Shown: positions 32,131 through 43,841, counted from the stretch's first letter. The stretch is DNA of 64,000 nucleotides from Sanguinoderma infundibulare (GCA_032821775.1 JAVLRN010000002.1:4774001-4838000); one strand, 5' to 3'. Translations and numbers: made by a program. The notes: generated by a model from the sequence alone, not told the origin.

Positions 32131-34805
32131 AAAACAGGCGCACGGTGAGTCGCATCGTCCTATGTTCATCGATGCGGGGGACTCACATGACGTTTTAAGC
32201 GAGCCTCACGCTCGATGAAGGACTTCGGTAACCTGTGACTGTAAAGAGTGCTAGCTGGAGCGAGTTTGTATCTGAAGTGTAAATGAAGTCGTGCCTATTT
32301 CCAAGTCAGACATTAGTAGTTGTCGTCGGCAAAAATTGGAGGTGAATACCTTGCCTGAGACACGCAAAGACTGATCGAATTAGGGCGACGCTTCGGAAAC
32401 GAATCCGAGTCCCAGGCGCACAAAAGTACGGTCTTCTTCGTCACACCGCCAGGGACGCTACCATGCCAAGGACGCTTGCTACGAGATGGTGGATATGTCG
32501 CCGGCGATCGCTCGTCTGGCAGCGCGGGCCCGAAACCCACCGCCTTCCTCCCCTGATCGGAGTTCATGGCGGGATGGTGAGCGTGTTGGTAGCGCAGTGA
32601 GACGACGAATTTTGCGAGCGATAGTTAGACCGATTCAGACGTGGGAGGTTACGTTGATGGAACTCGAAGATTTCGCTCAAGTCCACCACCATCCTTCTGC
32701 GCGTGATAGCGGTGCTCGCGGAGCTAGAGCGGGCATGTCGAGCGGAAGCTTACCCCATTCTGAGTCGTTCTATTCCTATACGAGGACCAGTGAGTGCCTG
32801 ACTAAAGTCTATCCTGACATGTCTACTGACCGCATCGTTTCCGATCCATGCTGTTCCCAGTCGGACGACACGCCATCAGCCTAACGACCCGTCTACCAGT
32901 CCACCTCCACACGCTCCTAGCCGATCAGGCGAACCACGATGAGCCCCTGCAACAAGCTCCTCGACACTTGCATGTCCGCATCGATCACCGGATCCTTCGC
33001 TGACTATATGGGGCTAGGACACGAGAAGTGAGCTTCCACCGTACAGACATGACGTCCGTGTGCGAGTATATGAACACGCGCCCGTGAGTAGTAGACCAGG
33101 ACAGAGAACGAGCCCGCAGACGACGGAGTGGAATGGCCGCAGGGTTCCCAGCGAGGACCAACCGCTCCATTCCAGGGAGTCCCCGGAAGAGAGTCGTCGC
33201 GTGTTCCAGTTCGACGACCATACTTGAGTTGAACTGCTGTAAGATCTCCTCGGTGTCGGCCGTAAGCCGATATGCCAGGCGCGGTCGCGTCTGCAGCAGA
33301 CGAAGTGATGATCTCGGAAGAGATGGCGGACGCCCGGAACTCTCTGCAACTAAGGGTTATTGAACGGCGCAAGATAAGGAGCTCGGCGTCGACGTCAGTG
33401 TCGAGGCCCACCCGCGGGATACGATCCACCGGTTGATCCGCAGCCTGAGCACGGCACGCATGCGTTGCGAGCCGTGTGGGGTATAGAGGCGTCCACCGAG
33501 GATGCGGCCTTTGTACGTCCAGAGGTCTTGTGCGTTCAATCGTCTAGGCTGCTTCGCGTACCTGGATCCTTTTATCCTGTGCGGGATGTGAGAGAGGTGG
33601 AGTTGGCATAAGTACCTGCCACGGACTGTTGTCAGTCACGTTGCAATGGCGGTGTCATCTCCCATTCCCACGATCGCTTTATAGATAAGATTAAAGAACC
33701 CGCTCTAACCAACGTTAAGATTCACATTCATGTTCCACATCCTAAGCACAAAATCTACTTTATTCAATTAAAGAATCACGTTGCAATTCAGTGACCAAGC
33801 AGATCCTTAACTGCCTGGTGAGCGGCGGGGTACTTTGCTGACTTACCCGAATTGATCTAGCCGCGGACTGATAAGATTAGATCACACCGTCCAACCGCCG
33901 CCTGCCACGATTCGCCTTTCGGACGACTCAACGGTGGCCTCCACTCCCAGATACCGAATTCTTCTTTCAATGGACGGGATTGGCATACTCGTTTACTCAC
34001 AGTGCACCGGGTGGTCTTGCAAGCCGCATTCCACCTTCAAACCACAATACCCACTCGGCTCTCAGGCTCACTGGCACTTTGGCAGAGGGATCTCGGCCAG
34101 GCGCTGTAGCATCGAAACGCAATCGCTAGGAAGCTGCTTGACACTATCGATGCCATTCTAGCTGCGAGCCTCGTAAATGAGTAGGTGCATGCTTCATTTC
34201 CGACTACACCCCTCTGACCTGTCATGGCACGATGCAGGTACCAAAACCTCCCAGCAATGTCCCCAACTGACCAGAACTTGCCTCTTCCACTCCGATCCGC
34301 TGAACGTTGCTTCATGCATGGTCTAGCAATTACGCATAAACTCATGAAGGCGACGCCCCAGCCTCCAGGATATTTCCTCAAAGTGATCCAGTGATCCAAG
34401 CGACAGTGCTTAGGCAGCACTTCGTTGAAGGAATCTTCCAGCCTTGCCGTCCTTGTAGCTTTGGGATCTCGCCATATTTACTTCCCAGTGAACTTCCGGG
34501 GCCGACTTCAAGGTAGGTTACGTCGCATGCTCTCGCGAAGTGTGCATTTATGTTCCTAACGGTCCAGGATCCGGGACTTCTATCAGGCTGCACGTGCAAC
34601 GCCTCGACTCGCTGAGCTGCCCTTTCTGTGCCCGTGCGAAGCATGGCCCATGCAGGGGTCTCCCCTTGGCTTTGGCGTAAAGGGCCCCTTTCATCTCCTT
34701 CGGGTTCCCATCGCCACCACCCATCGATTCACCCCCGAACGAACGAGAGTGAGTAACATACTTTATGTTAGGCGTACGAAGGATTCACTTAGGCAATCCA
34801 TAGAC
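32131..34805. other. Intergenic, no firm gene
   Basis: 2.7 kb between aegerolysin and the second F-box-like gene. The first ~250 bp is aegerolysin 3' flank, part of which is shared with the truncated copy at 42.5 kb. 32486-32884 (+) is a 132-codon frame of no known type. 33000-33560 on the minus strand has protein-like stretches (for example VVELEHATTLFRGLPGMERL) in shifting frames, possibly a decayed gene. 33650-33800 is AT-rich. I cannot support a gene here. Confidence 0.35.
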
Positions 34806-36530
34806 ATGGCGCCGACCATCCTGAACAGTGACATCCTCTTATCCATCTTATCCGTCTCCCCTCCGAAGTCCGCGACCTCCATGATGGAGACCTGCCACTT
34901 TCTTTACCACGAAGGAGCCAAGATCGTCCTTCAGCAAAGCGTCTGTCTCGATGGGCCAGAGGAGAAGGCCCTCGCGCTACTGCGCTTCGTACAGGCCGAG
35001 GATCTCTCGCGGTGCCTTTACGTGCGCGCACTTCACATCTTCGTTGACCCAATGCCCGAGACAGTTGCAAAACTACTGGTTAACCTCGTCCCTCGCATGA
35101 CTGGCTTACGATGGCTCAGAATCGAAGAAGGAGGAGAGCAGATGCTCGAGGCTTACCCCTACCTTCTCCCTGTCTTCGCCTCCCTTCGGTCTGTCAAGAC
35201 ATTATCGCTCTTTGGTGCCGGAAAGTGGGGCTGCGAGCTGGTCCAAGCGTTGCAGTCCGAGCTCATCTCTGCCGAAATCCGATTCGATGTGGTCAAGATG
35301 TTCCCCAACATCGAAAGCTTCACCTCTACCCACCCTGTCCTCCTATTACAGCGATCCGCATCTACGCTCCAGGAATTCACGTGTGGATCCTGGTGGGACA
35401 TCAGCGCAATACACCACTTCTTTACCCCGAGAGTCACGTATCCGAACGTCCGCCGGCTCGTTCTAGAGAATAACCCCATGCCAAGCTCCTCTCCTTACAT
35501 CAAGGCGTTCCCCAACCTCACCCACCTTGTCTCACAGAGCGCTCGCACTCAGCACGCAGCCTTCCTGGAGCTGTTCCAGGCCCAACGAGACGCGAACCTG
35601 TTGGTACAGAGTGTGAATGCCGATGGTGAGCGTCTCGTGTGGAAGCATCTCCGGAGTTACGCAGGATACCTTGGGGACCTCTGGACCCTTGGCCTTACCT
35701 GCCTCATCCCTCAATTGATGCTCATCGACTCGCCGAGGGCGCGATCCCCGCTCGCGCTCACCGATGTTCTCGCGCACACGCGACCGGCGAAGCTCACTCT
35801 CCGCTTTGACGAGCAGCCATTGACCGAGGTCCTTGCATCGGACTTCCTTACCGCACTACTCACCGACGGTGCGTCGGGAGTCAGGTACCTGTTTCTCCAG
35901 ATCGACCTGATGGCGGACGACCATAACTTGAACATGGGCCAGGCCTTGGTGAGCATTCTTCTGTCGCTATCGATATACGCTGAGATGGACGCCTGCTGAT
36001 GTCGAGCCCCACCACAGACCGATATTGAAACTGTGCTCTCGGGCTTGCAGCTGTGTCACCTCAGATGCATGGTGCGCGACATCAACCTCTCCAAGACTGA
36101 GGCCGCCGGGGGCCCTTCCGACACCCACACCCACGAACCGGAACCCGCCCGCTCAGACGCTCCTCAGCCAGTCGACACGACTCTGAGCGCGCCGTCACCG
36201 CCGAGTCACCCGAGTCCGATGGACCACGCGTCGCTCAACTTCGCAGAGCGCACCCTCGCGGACTTTGACGCGGAAGCTTACGTCCGCCGCGTCTTCTCTT
36301 CCCTCCCCTCCCTCCGAACGGGTATAATCTCGGTCCCGTGGCCGAACCGGTCCGGCGGTGGTTCCAGAGTCGGATGTTTGGGCTTCGGCCGCAAGGACGT
36401 GATCTACCACGAGATGAGCGCGAGCGAGCTCAGCAGGTCACGAAAGGCATTGGAGTCATGCTCGGGCCAACACGCGTACATGCGATGGATCGTCAAGGAG
36501 GATGGATGTAGTATGGGGGAACTCGACTAG
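34806..36530 (+). CDS. F-box-like protein (paralogue 2)
   Basis: Exons 34806-35948 and 36018-36530, phase 0 intron of 69 bp; 551 aa. It is a clear paralogue of the gene at 19702: same exon structure, same 513-nt second exon, and matching blocks throughout. Residues ~4-45 (NSDILLSILSVSPPKSATSM, then FLYHEGAKIVL) form the F-box-like start; AEDLSRC.YVRAL, LVPRMTGLRWL, LLPVFASLRSVKTLSLFGAG, LQSELISAEIRF and AFPNLTHL follow. The C-terminal exon has a Leu-rich helix, an acidic/Pro linker and YHEMSASE. The frame extends 52 codons upstream of 34806, but paralogue comparison supports this ATG. Likely role: substrate adaptor for an SCF ubiquitin ligase; substrate unknown. Confidence 0.78.
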
Positions 36531-37345
36531 CGGTGTGGACCCGACCTCATGAGAGAGAGAGGATAGTGCTACGGCTTGTCTCGCAATTCAATCGTGCGAT
36601 GCGGAGGCTGCGCATGCAACTGTTGACATGTATCTACTCAATTGTATAACGCACCGACATCCATGCGGACCGTTTCGAGAACGCGAGAGCCCGTCGCAAG
36701 CTACTCCTATCCAAACGTTTGACCCTCAGGCTTCAGGCTTCAGGGGGCACCCCACCGCCGTCGAATGCGTCCATTGGACCCCGAAAAAGCGTATGCCATG
36801 ACCCAGCTTTTGCCGTGCACTTAGAGACTCGCACACATGATCTTCATCACCTTCGCCACCTCTAGTCTCGGCACGATGTACGATGGCGTAGAAGTCCACA
36901 GTAAGTCTGAACAGGGGGGTACGCCAAGTTTTGGAAAGGGATAAGAAGGGCACGATGGCGATAAAGGACGGCGCGCTGGCCGATCGAATTACCGGGGGAG
37001 GCGTCCGGCTCACTTCAAGGTCACGAGGGCCATAACAAACGATGATTGAAGTTCAAGATAAACGCAGAGAGACTCGATTTATGAATAGGTTTACGGGAGG
37101 TGCTGGTCATAAGGTAAAGGGATGAAAGCGAAAGGAGGGGAAGGGGAAGAGGTCAATGGACAAGACGAGCACCATGCAGGGTGCAGCGACGGAATGGGAG
37201 GATGTGAAGGGGAGGACGACAATGAGAGGCAGGCGTGAGGGTGCACGGCCTCGACAGTATACTCTACGCTTCGCGGAGAGCTCGAGGTTGGGTATGCTCG
37301 AGATGCGATGACGCTCGAAGGTGGCAGCGGGGTCTCGGTGGTTGG
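36531..37345. other. Intergenic between convergent genes
   Basis: Holds the 3' UTRs of the F-box-like gene (+) and the HET gene (-). Purine-rich DNA at 37100-37180. No gene supported. Confidence 0.5.
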
Positions 37346-39680
37346 CTATACGAGCGTAATCGTTTGGAGGCTGCGCCGTTCAATGTCGTCCCTCGATATC
37401 CAATCCGGGCAGTCTTCGAAGCAGCCGACACGTCGATACTCCGTTGGGCTACCCGCTGGTACCACAATTAGCCCCAGGAGGAACACGCCGTCCCAACAGA
37501 CAGGTAGCAGCCAGACGTCGGCATTGCAGGGTTCTCCCGCATCTCGCCATGCCTGAAACATGACGAACTCGGCGCTTGGTTCGGGTCGGCCGCCAGTGTC
37601 ATCCTCCCCAAGAGCCCCGGAGGAATCGACTTGTTCCAGAGAGGCGTACAGACCGTTGTTGCGCCATGTTGCCCTCATCAACCGAGCCTTGAGTGTCAAG
37701 GACCCTGCAGTAACGGCGCCGAAAGGAAGTTTGTCGGATGCTAGCGTCAATCCCCAGCCCTTGAGCCTGTACAACACTGTGAACGAGCCGGAACGCTCGC
37801 AGTGCTTTGTGGGTTCTACAGGACCATCCACGGATGCCCACGACCACGAGGGCGCCCTATATGCATCCGGTCGCGGAAGCTGCTCCCATGCATGCCATAG
37901 AAGGTCGCGCGAAAGGGTGTTGAACCAAAGGCCTGCCAAGTACGCCCCCCTCTGCCACCGTGCGCTGAAGTGCGTCGCGACACCCGCAAGCGCGATGAGC
38001 TTGTCCTCGACTTGAGTAACCCTCCGCGCGGTGTAGTCGCGCACGATGTTGTCCCACAGCGTCCTGCTCCTGTCGTGATCGAAATGTGAGACCGGGGTTA
38101 GGTCGAGATCGCCCTCGGGGTCGAATGCGGGCATCCAGTCTATGTTGAGGCGACGATGCACTTTATTGTCTAGCCAGCGGGTGGCATCGCCGACGTTCAC
38201 CTGGACGGTCTGGCAGTCGAAGCGCACGGTGTTTGAGTTGTATACGAGCGCGCGTGTGGACAGGAGGCGTTCTTCGAGGCACCAAGCGCGTTTGTGCACC
38301 GGGTCGTTCGCCTCGCAGTGGTCGTCGTACCTGTCGTACGGGTCCTGCTCGACATATAGCGTGCCGAAATGACCGGGGCGGTCTCTGCACGGGAACGGAA
38401 GGCGATGGATTGGAACGGAGGGCGGAGGGCAGTCGTGCAGGAATCCCTCGCTCGCCTTGGACGACCGCGCGGCGATGATGGTGAAAGTCGCGTGAGCGAA
38501 TATCCCGGGTATCTTCGCGATCTCACGACGTTTGTCCTCTTTGGAGTCCTGGATGATGCAGAAGGCGTCGATCCAGAGGTACCTCTTCCCGCACGAGTGC
38601 GTCACCCAAATTGCGTCCCTGGCCGTCTGTGGGAGTAAATCGACATCCATCCCTCGAGAAGCGTATGCGTCCACATTGTGCTGCTTCGTTTTGTTGGGCT
38701 GGTCCTCGCCCCATACGTAGCTCAGGACGACGTAGGACCCGGGAACGTTACCGCCAGTGATGTAGAGTCGCGGGCGTTCTGGGTCAGAACAATCGATGAC
38801 ACGAGTGGGGAGCATCCGATCCTTGGGCGGCTTGGGGCATGCTTCGTGGTTCTCGATGCAGTGAGATATGAGATCAGCGGCAAGACGACACGTCCGTGTC
38901 GATCTCATCCGACGTATCCTCTCCCGCGCCAGGATTTCATCAGCACATGAGTCGTCTGTGTCACGATGCCAAGGGTTTCAGCGACATGAAAGAGCGAAGA
39001 GATCGCTACCAGCACAAACCTGTGAGCGTGTAAAGCGGGTACGAGAACATGTACTCGCCATCCACTTGCATTTGGACGAGCTGTGCGCTGCGCAAGACTT
39101 TTTCGGTGTGATCATAATGCGGCGGTTCCAAAGCCACGCCTATGGTGACGACTCCGGAGCTGCGCAAGTACGAGAGGCGCTCCACGCAACTCATCAGCAA
39201 CGAACACCAGTTGCACCCGCTTCGTCCCGATGTCTCAATGGCATCCCATGTTGAAGTGTAGCTGAAAGACCTCATCGTGGGGTCGTCGAATCCCGGGCCC
39301 CGGGCGCGGTTTTCCAAGAGATGTCGGAATGTTTCGCGTGCGAAGAGACCATTGGTCCAACAGTCATCGCACACTAGCGAGCGTGCTTCATCGACACTGA
39401 GGTATCTGTATGGTGAACGTTAGTAAAACGTCTCCCCGGTCGCTCGAAGATGGTTCATCGCTTACTTCTTTGTGGGCGGTTTCACAGAATCCATGTCCTC
39501 ATCACGTTTCGCAGAGTCCATATCCTCGTGTTCCGCACGGTTCATATCCTCGTGTTCCGCACGGTCCATATCCTCGTGTTTCGCAGGGTCCATGTCCTCG
39601 CGTTTCGCAGAATCCATGTTCTCGTGTTTGAGAGCAGTGCTTCCGCAGAAGGCTGCAAGCAGTGCTGATAAGCACCGCAT
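37346..39680 (-). CDS. HET-domain protein with N-terminal octapeptide repeat
   Basis: Exons 39466-39680, 39020-39405 and 37346-38955 (736 aa). Both introns (60 and 64 bp) have good signals (GTAAGC..CATACAG; GTTTGT..GACACAG) and matching phases. The ATG at 39680 is the first in frame; an internal Met inside the repeat is the alternative start. Residues 20-67 are six octapeptides of the EDMDxAKH type. A CDDCW motif follows (84-88), then SGCNWC. The HET domain blocks are YVVLSYVWGED (about 275-285), LWIDAFCIIQD (327-337), FAHATFTIIAA and RAWCLEE (423-429). After these come PDAYRAPSWSWASVDG and a C-terminus ending EYRRVGCFED...ITLV that matches the HET gene at 9507. HET proteins typically act in incompatibility and cell death. 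No other effector domain is visible. Confidence 0.82.
39480..39623 (-). repeat. 24-bp tandem coding repeat (six units, EDMDxAKH)
   Basis: Six consecutive 24-bp units in the first exon of the HET gene, read on the minus strand as ENMDSAKR, EDMDPAKH, EDMDRAEH, EDMNRAEH, EDMDSAKR and DEDMDSVK. The units alternate acidic and basic residues and would form a highly charged helix. The DNA units are close copies, so the array is recent and likely variable in copy number. Confidence 0.8.
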
Positions 39681-40764
39681 CGACAGTACAGCACTAAGTT
39701 CAGATGTCAAAAAATTAGTGCCCAATGGGATCGTGAACTATGGAAAACGGAAATGGAACGAACCAAGAGTACAAGTTCAGCAGAGGCCTAGTTGCGAGGA
39801 AATTGCCAAGGATTGAAAGGCTTTGATGTGCGGAGGGACCTGGGTGCGACGAAGGACGCTTTTCACGAACGTTGACGGGTGGGACGCTCAATGCACCTCG
39901 GATAGGCCGAACGATCGGACGTAGAACAAGATGCAATGCACAGGGTAGTGGTGGACACCGAGAGTAGTAAGTTGGGCTATGGATCGGCGAAGCTGGAAGA
40001 AGACGTGGCGGGTGACGAACCACTAGGCGGTCAAGCTCGGGCTTGCTTGCGCCGTGATTTGTTTCGCTTCAGTGTCTAGTTTTGTGCTCTTCAATTTGCC
40101 GTCTCGTTAACGTTGTACTCCTTTTGAACGTGAAGTAAGCGAGTAGGGAGTGGCTTTCGGGAGAAATTCGAAGCGTAGCCAGTTAGAGCGAGACAGGCGA
40201 ACGAGTCTGTACGACAGTCATGGTGGTCAGACTCCGAGTCCGAGCACAAGCGCCCGTCGCCACGCTCTGCTGGATGTTGGGGGCCGGCCGCCATAGTCCC
40301 TGCACCAATTTCGCCCAACCCGCCTCATCTTCTCAGGATATTCAGTACCGGAATATCGGTATGTCTTGCAAGTAATGCCCTCACTTTAAGATTACCCGGC
40401 ACTTGACAAACTGACGGTGATTGATTGAATGTCACGGATGTCGGACACATGTCAATACGTTTCCATTACTCGCTGCCCACGGTGCGCTCTTTGAGACTTG
40501 CCATTAACGGATGTGATACTGTTTCGGCCTGCCAGTGGGAAATCGATCCCCTCGTCACTCTGGATGCGTTCCAAGTCAAAAAAACAATGAGGCATGTAAC
40601 GACGGCGGGGAATATGCATATCCTATGTGAGGCCGAGGAGCAGACAGTAGAGGTCAAAGATAGTGAAAACAGCCATCAAGAGGGTCGACCACCGAGCGAC
40701 ACGTTCCATGCAACGATATTTGCAATGAAACGCCACTGGCAAGCTTCGCGAAGTACGGTTCGCG
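39681..40764. other. Intergenic, no gene seen
   Basis: Upstream region of the HET gene and downstream region of the BRI3-like gene (both minus strand). Frames at 39715-40023 and 40091-40318 (minus) and 40425-41006 (+) are short, and the last overlaps the BRI3-like exons in antisense. Confidence 0.4.
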
Positions 40765-41352
40765 TTACCCAGCGAGGGATCCGCAGCGCACACAACGTTT
40801 CTCCCGGTCGCATCTGTTTGAGACGAACACGGTCAGCCATCGCCAACTACGCCCAGAGCGACGAGGGGGACACGTACCGCAGCGCAAAGAGACCGCACGG
40901 GAAACATATAGCCGCAATAATGATACCGGCCACTCCGTACTTTGTCGTAACGTCGTGTTGGCCCTTTGCGCACTTAGCGAACACTACAATAATTCAAAGC
41001 ATCTAGGTCAGTCATCCTCATCGACGCGTAACGAAGCACTGCGACAGCACACAATAGACAGATGTGACTCACTCTGCTCTTGGTATTGCAAGCCCGGGGT
41101 CATGCTGACAGGTCCAGCACCGACTGGACCCTGAGGACCGACTGGGCCTTGGGGACCGACTGGACCCTGGGGACCGACTGGGCCTTGGGGACCGACTGGA
41201 CGCTGTGTATTAATCGTCCCAGCCTTCTGAGACTGAGAGGCGTTGGATGCCTCCTTCGCGGCAATCAACGCCGCAATATCATCATCGTCGCGGATGGGGG
41301 GATGGACGTCATCATCGCCGGGGATGGGAGGACGGCCGTACAGGTTATTCAT
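40765..41352 (-). CDS. BRI3-like small membrane protein with collagen-like repeats
   Basis: Three exons on the minus strand: 41073-41352, 40878-40983 and 40765-40813; 144 aa; phases 1 and 2 agree, with donors GTGAGT and GTACGT. The C-terminal half follows the brain protein I3 (BRI3) pattern: C-x-KGQHD, KYGVAGIIIAAICFPCGLFAL (about 108-128, one membrane segment with the FPxG motif) and DREKRCVRCG (131-140) with the final Cys pair. BRI3 proteins are small endomembrane or lysosomal proteins of unclear biochemical role; a vacuolar/endosomal place here is inferred. The N-terminus has an Asp-rich patch and an Ala-rich helix. Unusually, residues 52-78 are four and a half GPQGPV-type hexapeptides, a Gly-X-Y collagen-like run in place of the plain Pro-rich N-terminus of the family. 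Confidence 0.72.
41113..41199 (-). repeat. 18-bp tandem repeat coding PVGPQG
   Basis: Four and a half nearly identical 18-bp units in exon 1 of the BRI3-like gene. Read on the minus strand they give PVGPQG repeated, a perfect Gly-X-Y register of about 9 triplets. Some units differ only by synonymous bases. Confidence 0.8.
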
Positions 41353-42531
41353 CGCGCTGCACGGGTAGAAAGAAGTAAGAGGAGTATACGGACAAGGCAG
41401 AAGGGGAACCCGGACGCACGAAGGGGACCGTTGTGGGGAAGGAGAGAAGGGAAATGCGTTGGCGGAACGACTCTGGGGGTTAATAAACGCTGACAGAGAG
41501 CGGACAGCCCGGACGCATTCCTGGAGTGAAAATCAATCATCTGCCCCAATATTGTCAGGGATCAGCCCCGCCCATAATGCATGTACGCGAACGGCTGCCG
41601 AAATGTATCCCCAGCCCACGGACACCACACGACGGCGCTCGTTGGCGCACGCTATCCCTGCGTCGCCTTCCATTCCCTGTCCGCTACTAGTCCATCCGTT
41701 GACACCACCTTGCCGACCTTAGCTCTAAAAGGTCAGTGGGAGATTCAATGCTGCCCGACCCGTATCGGAACATGCGTCGGCCGTGGTAATGCTTCGCCCC
41801 AAGCTTTGTATATGAAGTGAGAGACACTCACGTGCTGGTAGCCCGCGGTATTGCTAACGAACACACCTACTGTCAACTCCATACACGGCCTAGCGGTCGT
41901 CCAGAGCACAGCTCTAGCCTGGTGTAGAGAAGCGTCAAGTACACACAAAAATGCGAATACGATTGAGTAGACGCGCTAAAATATTACCAGCAATGTCGGA
42001 GTGAAAGTGCTCCGAGTCGAAAGGCCCCATGATTGCCGCGATTACGACTCGGAGGACGTGAAGTTTTGATCCGATGAAACCTGACGTAATCCGAGTTAAG
42101 CAGTATGGCAGTTAATTGAATGGAAAGCGGACCTTCAGTGTCTGGCAGCGGAGGTCAACGTTGTCGTCGGGTCGAGGTTTGTTCAAGAACGCTGGCGAAC
42201 GGCGGCGCGACGCCGATCCTCGTCGAGCGGCGCGATCTAATCTTATCAATTGGCGGCTAGATGCCAGAGTCAGTGGAAGCGCGCGCCTAGCCATCTTGGT
42301 TTCAACCGCAGTGCATTCATGTTTTCAATGGAGTAACGTGGCAAATTTGCGATTAAGGCATGGAAGATGTCGATGAATGCGAGTTGGTTCAAGAGCGGAA
42401 GCATTGGGTAAGTACTATAAGGGGATTGTGGGGAAGTGAGCTGGCACTGCCATTGCAACCTTAATAGCATCTCATGCCTCAGCTTCTTCCAGTCACAAAA
42501 CTCCTCCAAGTACTTAGTCCAGTCATCTCAG
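41353..42531. other. Intergenic, no gene seen
   Basis: Promoter side of the BRI3-like gene, then 1 kb without a supported gene. 42300-42530 may hold decayed upstream parts of the aegerolysin fragment, but I see no clear match before 42532. Confidence 0.4.
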
Positions 42532-42660
42532 TGCCCCTGGTGTCGTCCGGCGAACACCTGGAGTGTCACGGGCTCGAATGGCAGATTCATGGTCGAGTAC
42601 CACGGCGCAAACCCCAGCAATAGCGTGTTGGGGACGATCACCGTCGGTGACCTTAGAGCC
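42532..42660 (+). pseudogene. Truncated aegerolysin copy
   Basis: Reads CPWCRPANTWSVTGSNGRFM, VEYHGANPSNSVLG, TITVGDL, matching the last third of the intact aegerolysin (CPWGSSSNSWSVSGSNSKFM, ...GALGTITVDVL). The match begins abruptly at TGCCCCTGG (position 31990 in the intact gene), and the N-terminal two thirds, including the CGRSDA region, is missing. The 3' flank is also shared (TTCCAAG and CCTGAGACACGCAAAGACT at 42774-42792, matching 32354-32372), so this is a remnant of a segmental duplication, not a new gene. It cannot encode a functional protein. Confidence 0.7.
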
Positions 42661-43841
42661 CTCGAGCTCCAATTGCGAGCAATTGTGTACCTGGAATGTC
42701 ATTGAAATCGTCCCTGTTTCCAAGCAAGCGATTAGCTCTGTTCGCACACGACAAATAGGAAGTTTATACTGCGCCTGAGACACGCAAAGACTAACGGCAT
42801 GAAGGCGCCGAGCCTTGACGGAGACCCGAGATGGCAGAAACGTGTCGTAAGCCAATAGATGTCCCGTCTCCCTCACTGCTGCGATGGTTTTGTTCGCCCT
42901 AAGCGATGCTCATTGGCGATGAGTAGTTCGACCCAATCCCACCGCCTTCATCTTGCAGTGGTCCGATGACGAGGGACCGTGCCACAAGGTCGTCAGAGAC
43001 CGTGTCGGACGGTCTGGGTGAGGTTGAGGACCTCCGCCGTGATCGCTTCAGAGCACTCGGCCGACGACAAGAGCTTTTTGACGTCTCCGCTGGCATGCCA
43101 GCCCCGGCTTCTCTTGGAACAGGTCCGGAAACGTCCCATGTCTGCGGCGAACCCGCAAGTGACGCATATAGGACGACGTCGGGCGAGGTAGGAGTGACCG
43201 TGGGTGTGGCGCACATCGCAGCCGTCGACGGGGCGGCAGACGACGGACTCGGAGCCTGTCGATGTGCCTTGTAGTCTGCGCGTCCTAGGCCCAGGGATCG
43301 ACCTCGCCGAGAACTTGCGCGTGATCGACAACCTGCAGTTGCGAACATGTCCGTCTCCGTCCTTCTATCATAACCTGCGAACTGGCTCTTGACCACAAGA
43401 ACGCCGTCAATCGACGTGGAGAACTCGCGCGAACACAACAAACGCACCGCAAGGTTTAGCTTTGCACTCCCTGACGATTGCCGATGCACCGTTGATGTAG
43501 GGAAAACGGAGCCATCGCACGCGCCGAAAATGCGTGTGTTCGAGATGCGGCAGCGCAACCGGAGAGCGAGTGGAGCGTTATGCCAGAGCTGAGAAGCTGA
43601 GAAGCTGAGAAGCTGAGAAGCGCTTCATGGCCGCTCCTTGCGACCTCAACGCGGACATATAGCACCAACAGCATGCGGGTCAGAGCAAGGGTCGACATCG
43701 CCCCCACGCGCACGATAGTGAACGCGGCAAGATTCGAATATACAACGGCCACGCCATAGATACAGTCGCACGAAACGGCCAGAATCCTCGGAGCAGAACA
43801 GAACAGCAACACAGACCGAGAGACACGGGAGAGAGACAGCT
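42661..43841. other. Intergenic, including duplicated aegerolysin 3' flank
   Basis: 42661-42792 is shared flank from the aegerolysin duplication. 42899-43558 is open on the minus strand for 219 codons, but its composition (Ser/Arg/Pro) and overlap with + frames make it doubtful; it lies downstream of the coiled-coil gene stop. An 8-bp tandem repeat stands at 43587-43620. Confidence 0.35.
43587..43620 (+). repeat. 8-bp tandem repeat (AGCTGAGA)
   Basis: About four perfect copies of an 8-bp unit (AGCTGAGA) about 220 bp past the stop codon of the coiled-coil gene at 43842. It is not in a coding region. A simple slippage-prone array. Confidence 0.75.

Noticed and set aside
34650..34805. Upstream extension of the second F-box-like protein
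   Set aside because: The 52 extra residues are not shared with the paralogue, which aligns from the ATG at 34806.
39480..39623. CRISPR-like array
   Set aside because: Units are contiguous 24-bp coding repeats without spacers in a eukaryotic gene.
41113..41199. Stand-alone collagen-like protein
   Set aside because: The exon ends at a GTGAGT donor in phase with downstream exons that encode a clear BRI3-type C-terminus.
42899..43558. 219-codon minus-strand frame
   Set aside because: Ser/Arg-biased, overlaps open + frames, lies past the stop of the upstream gene, and shows no motif.
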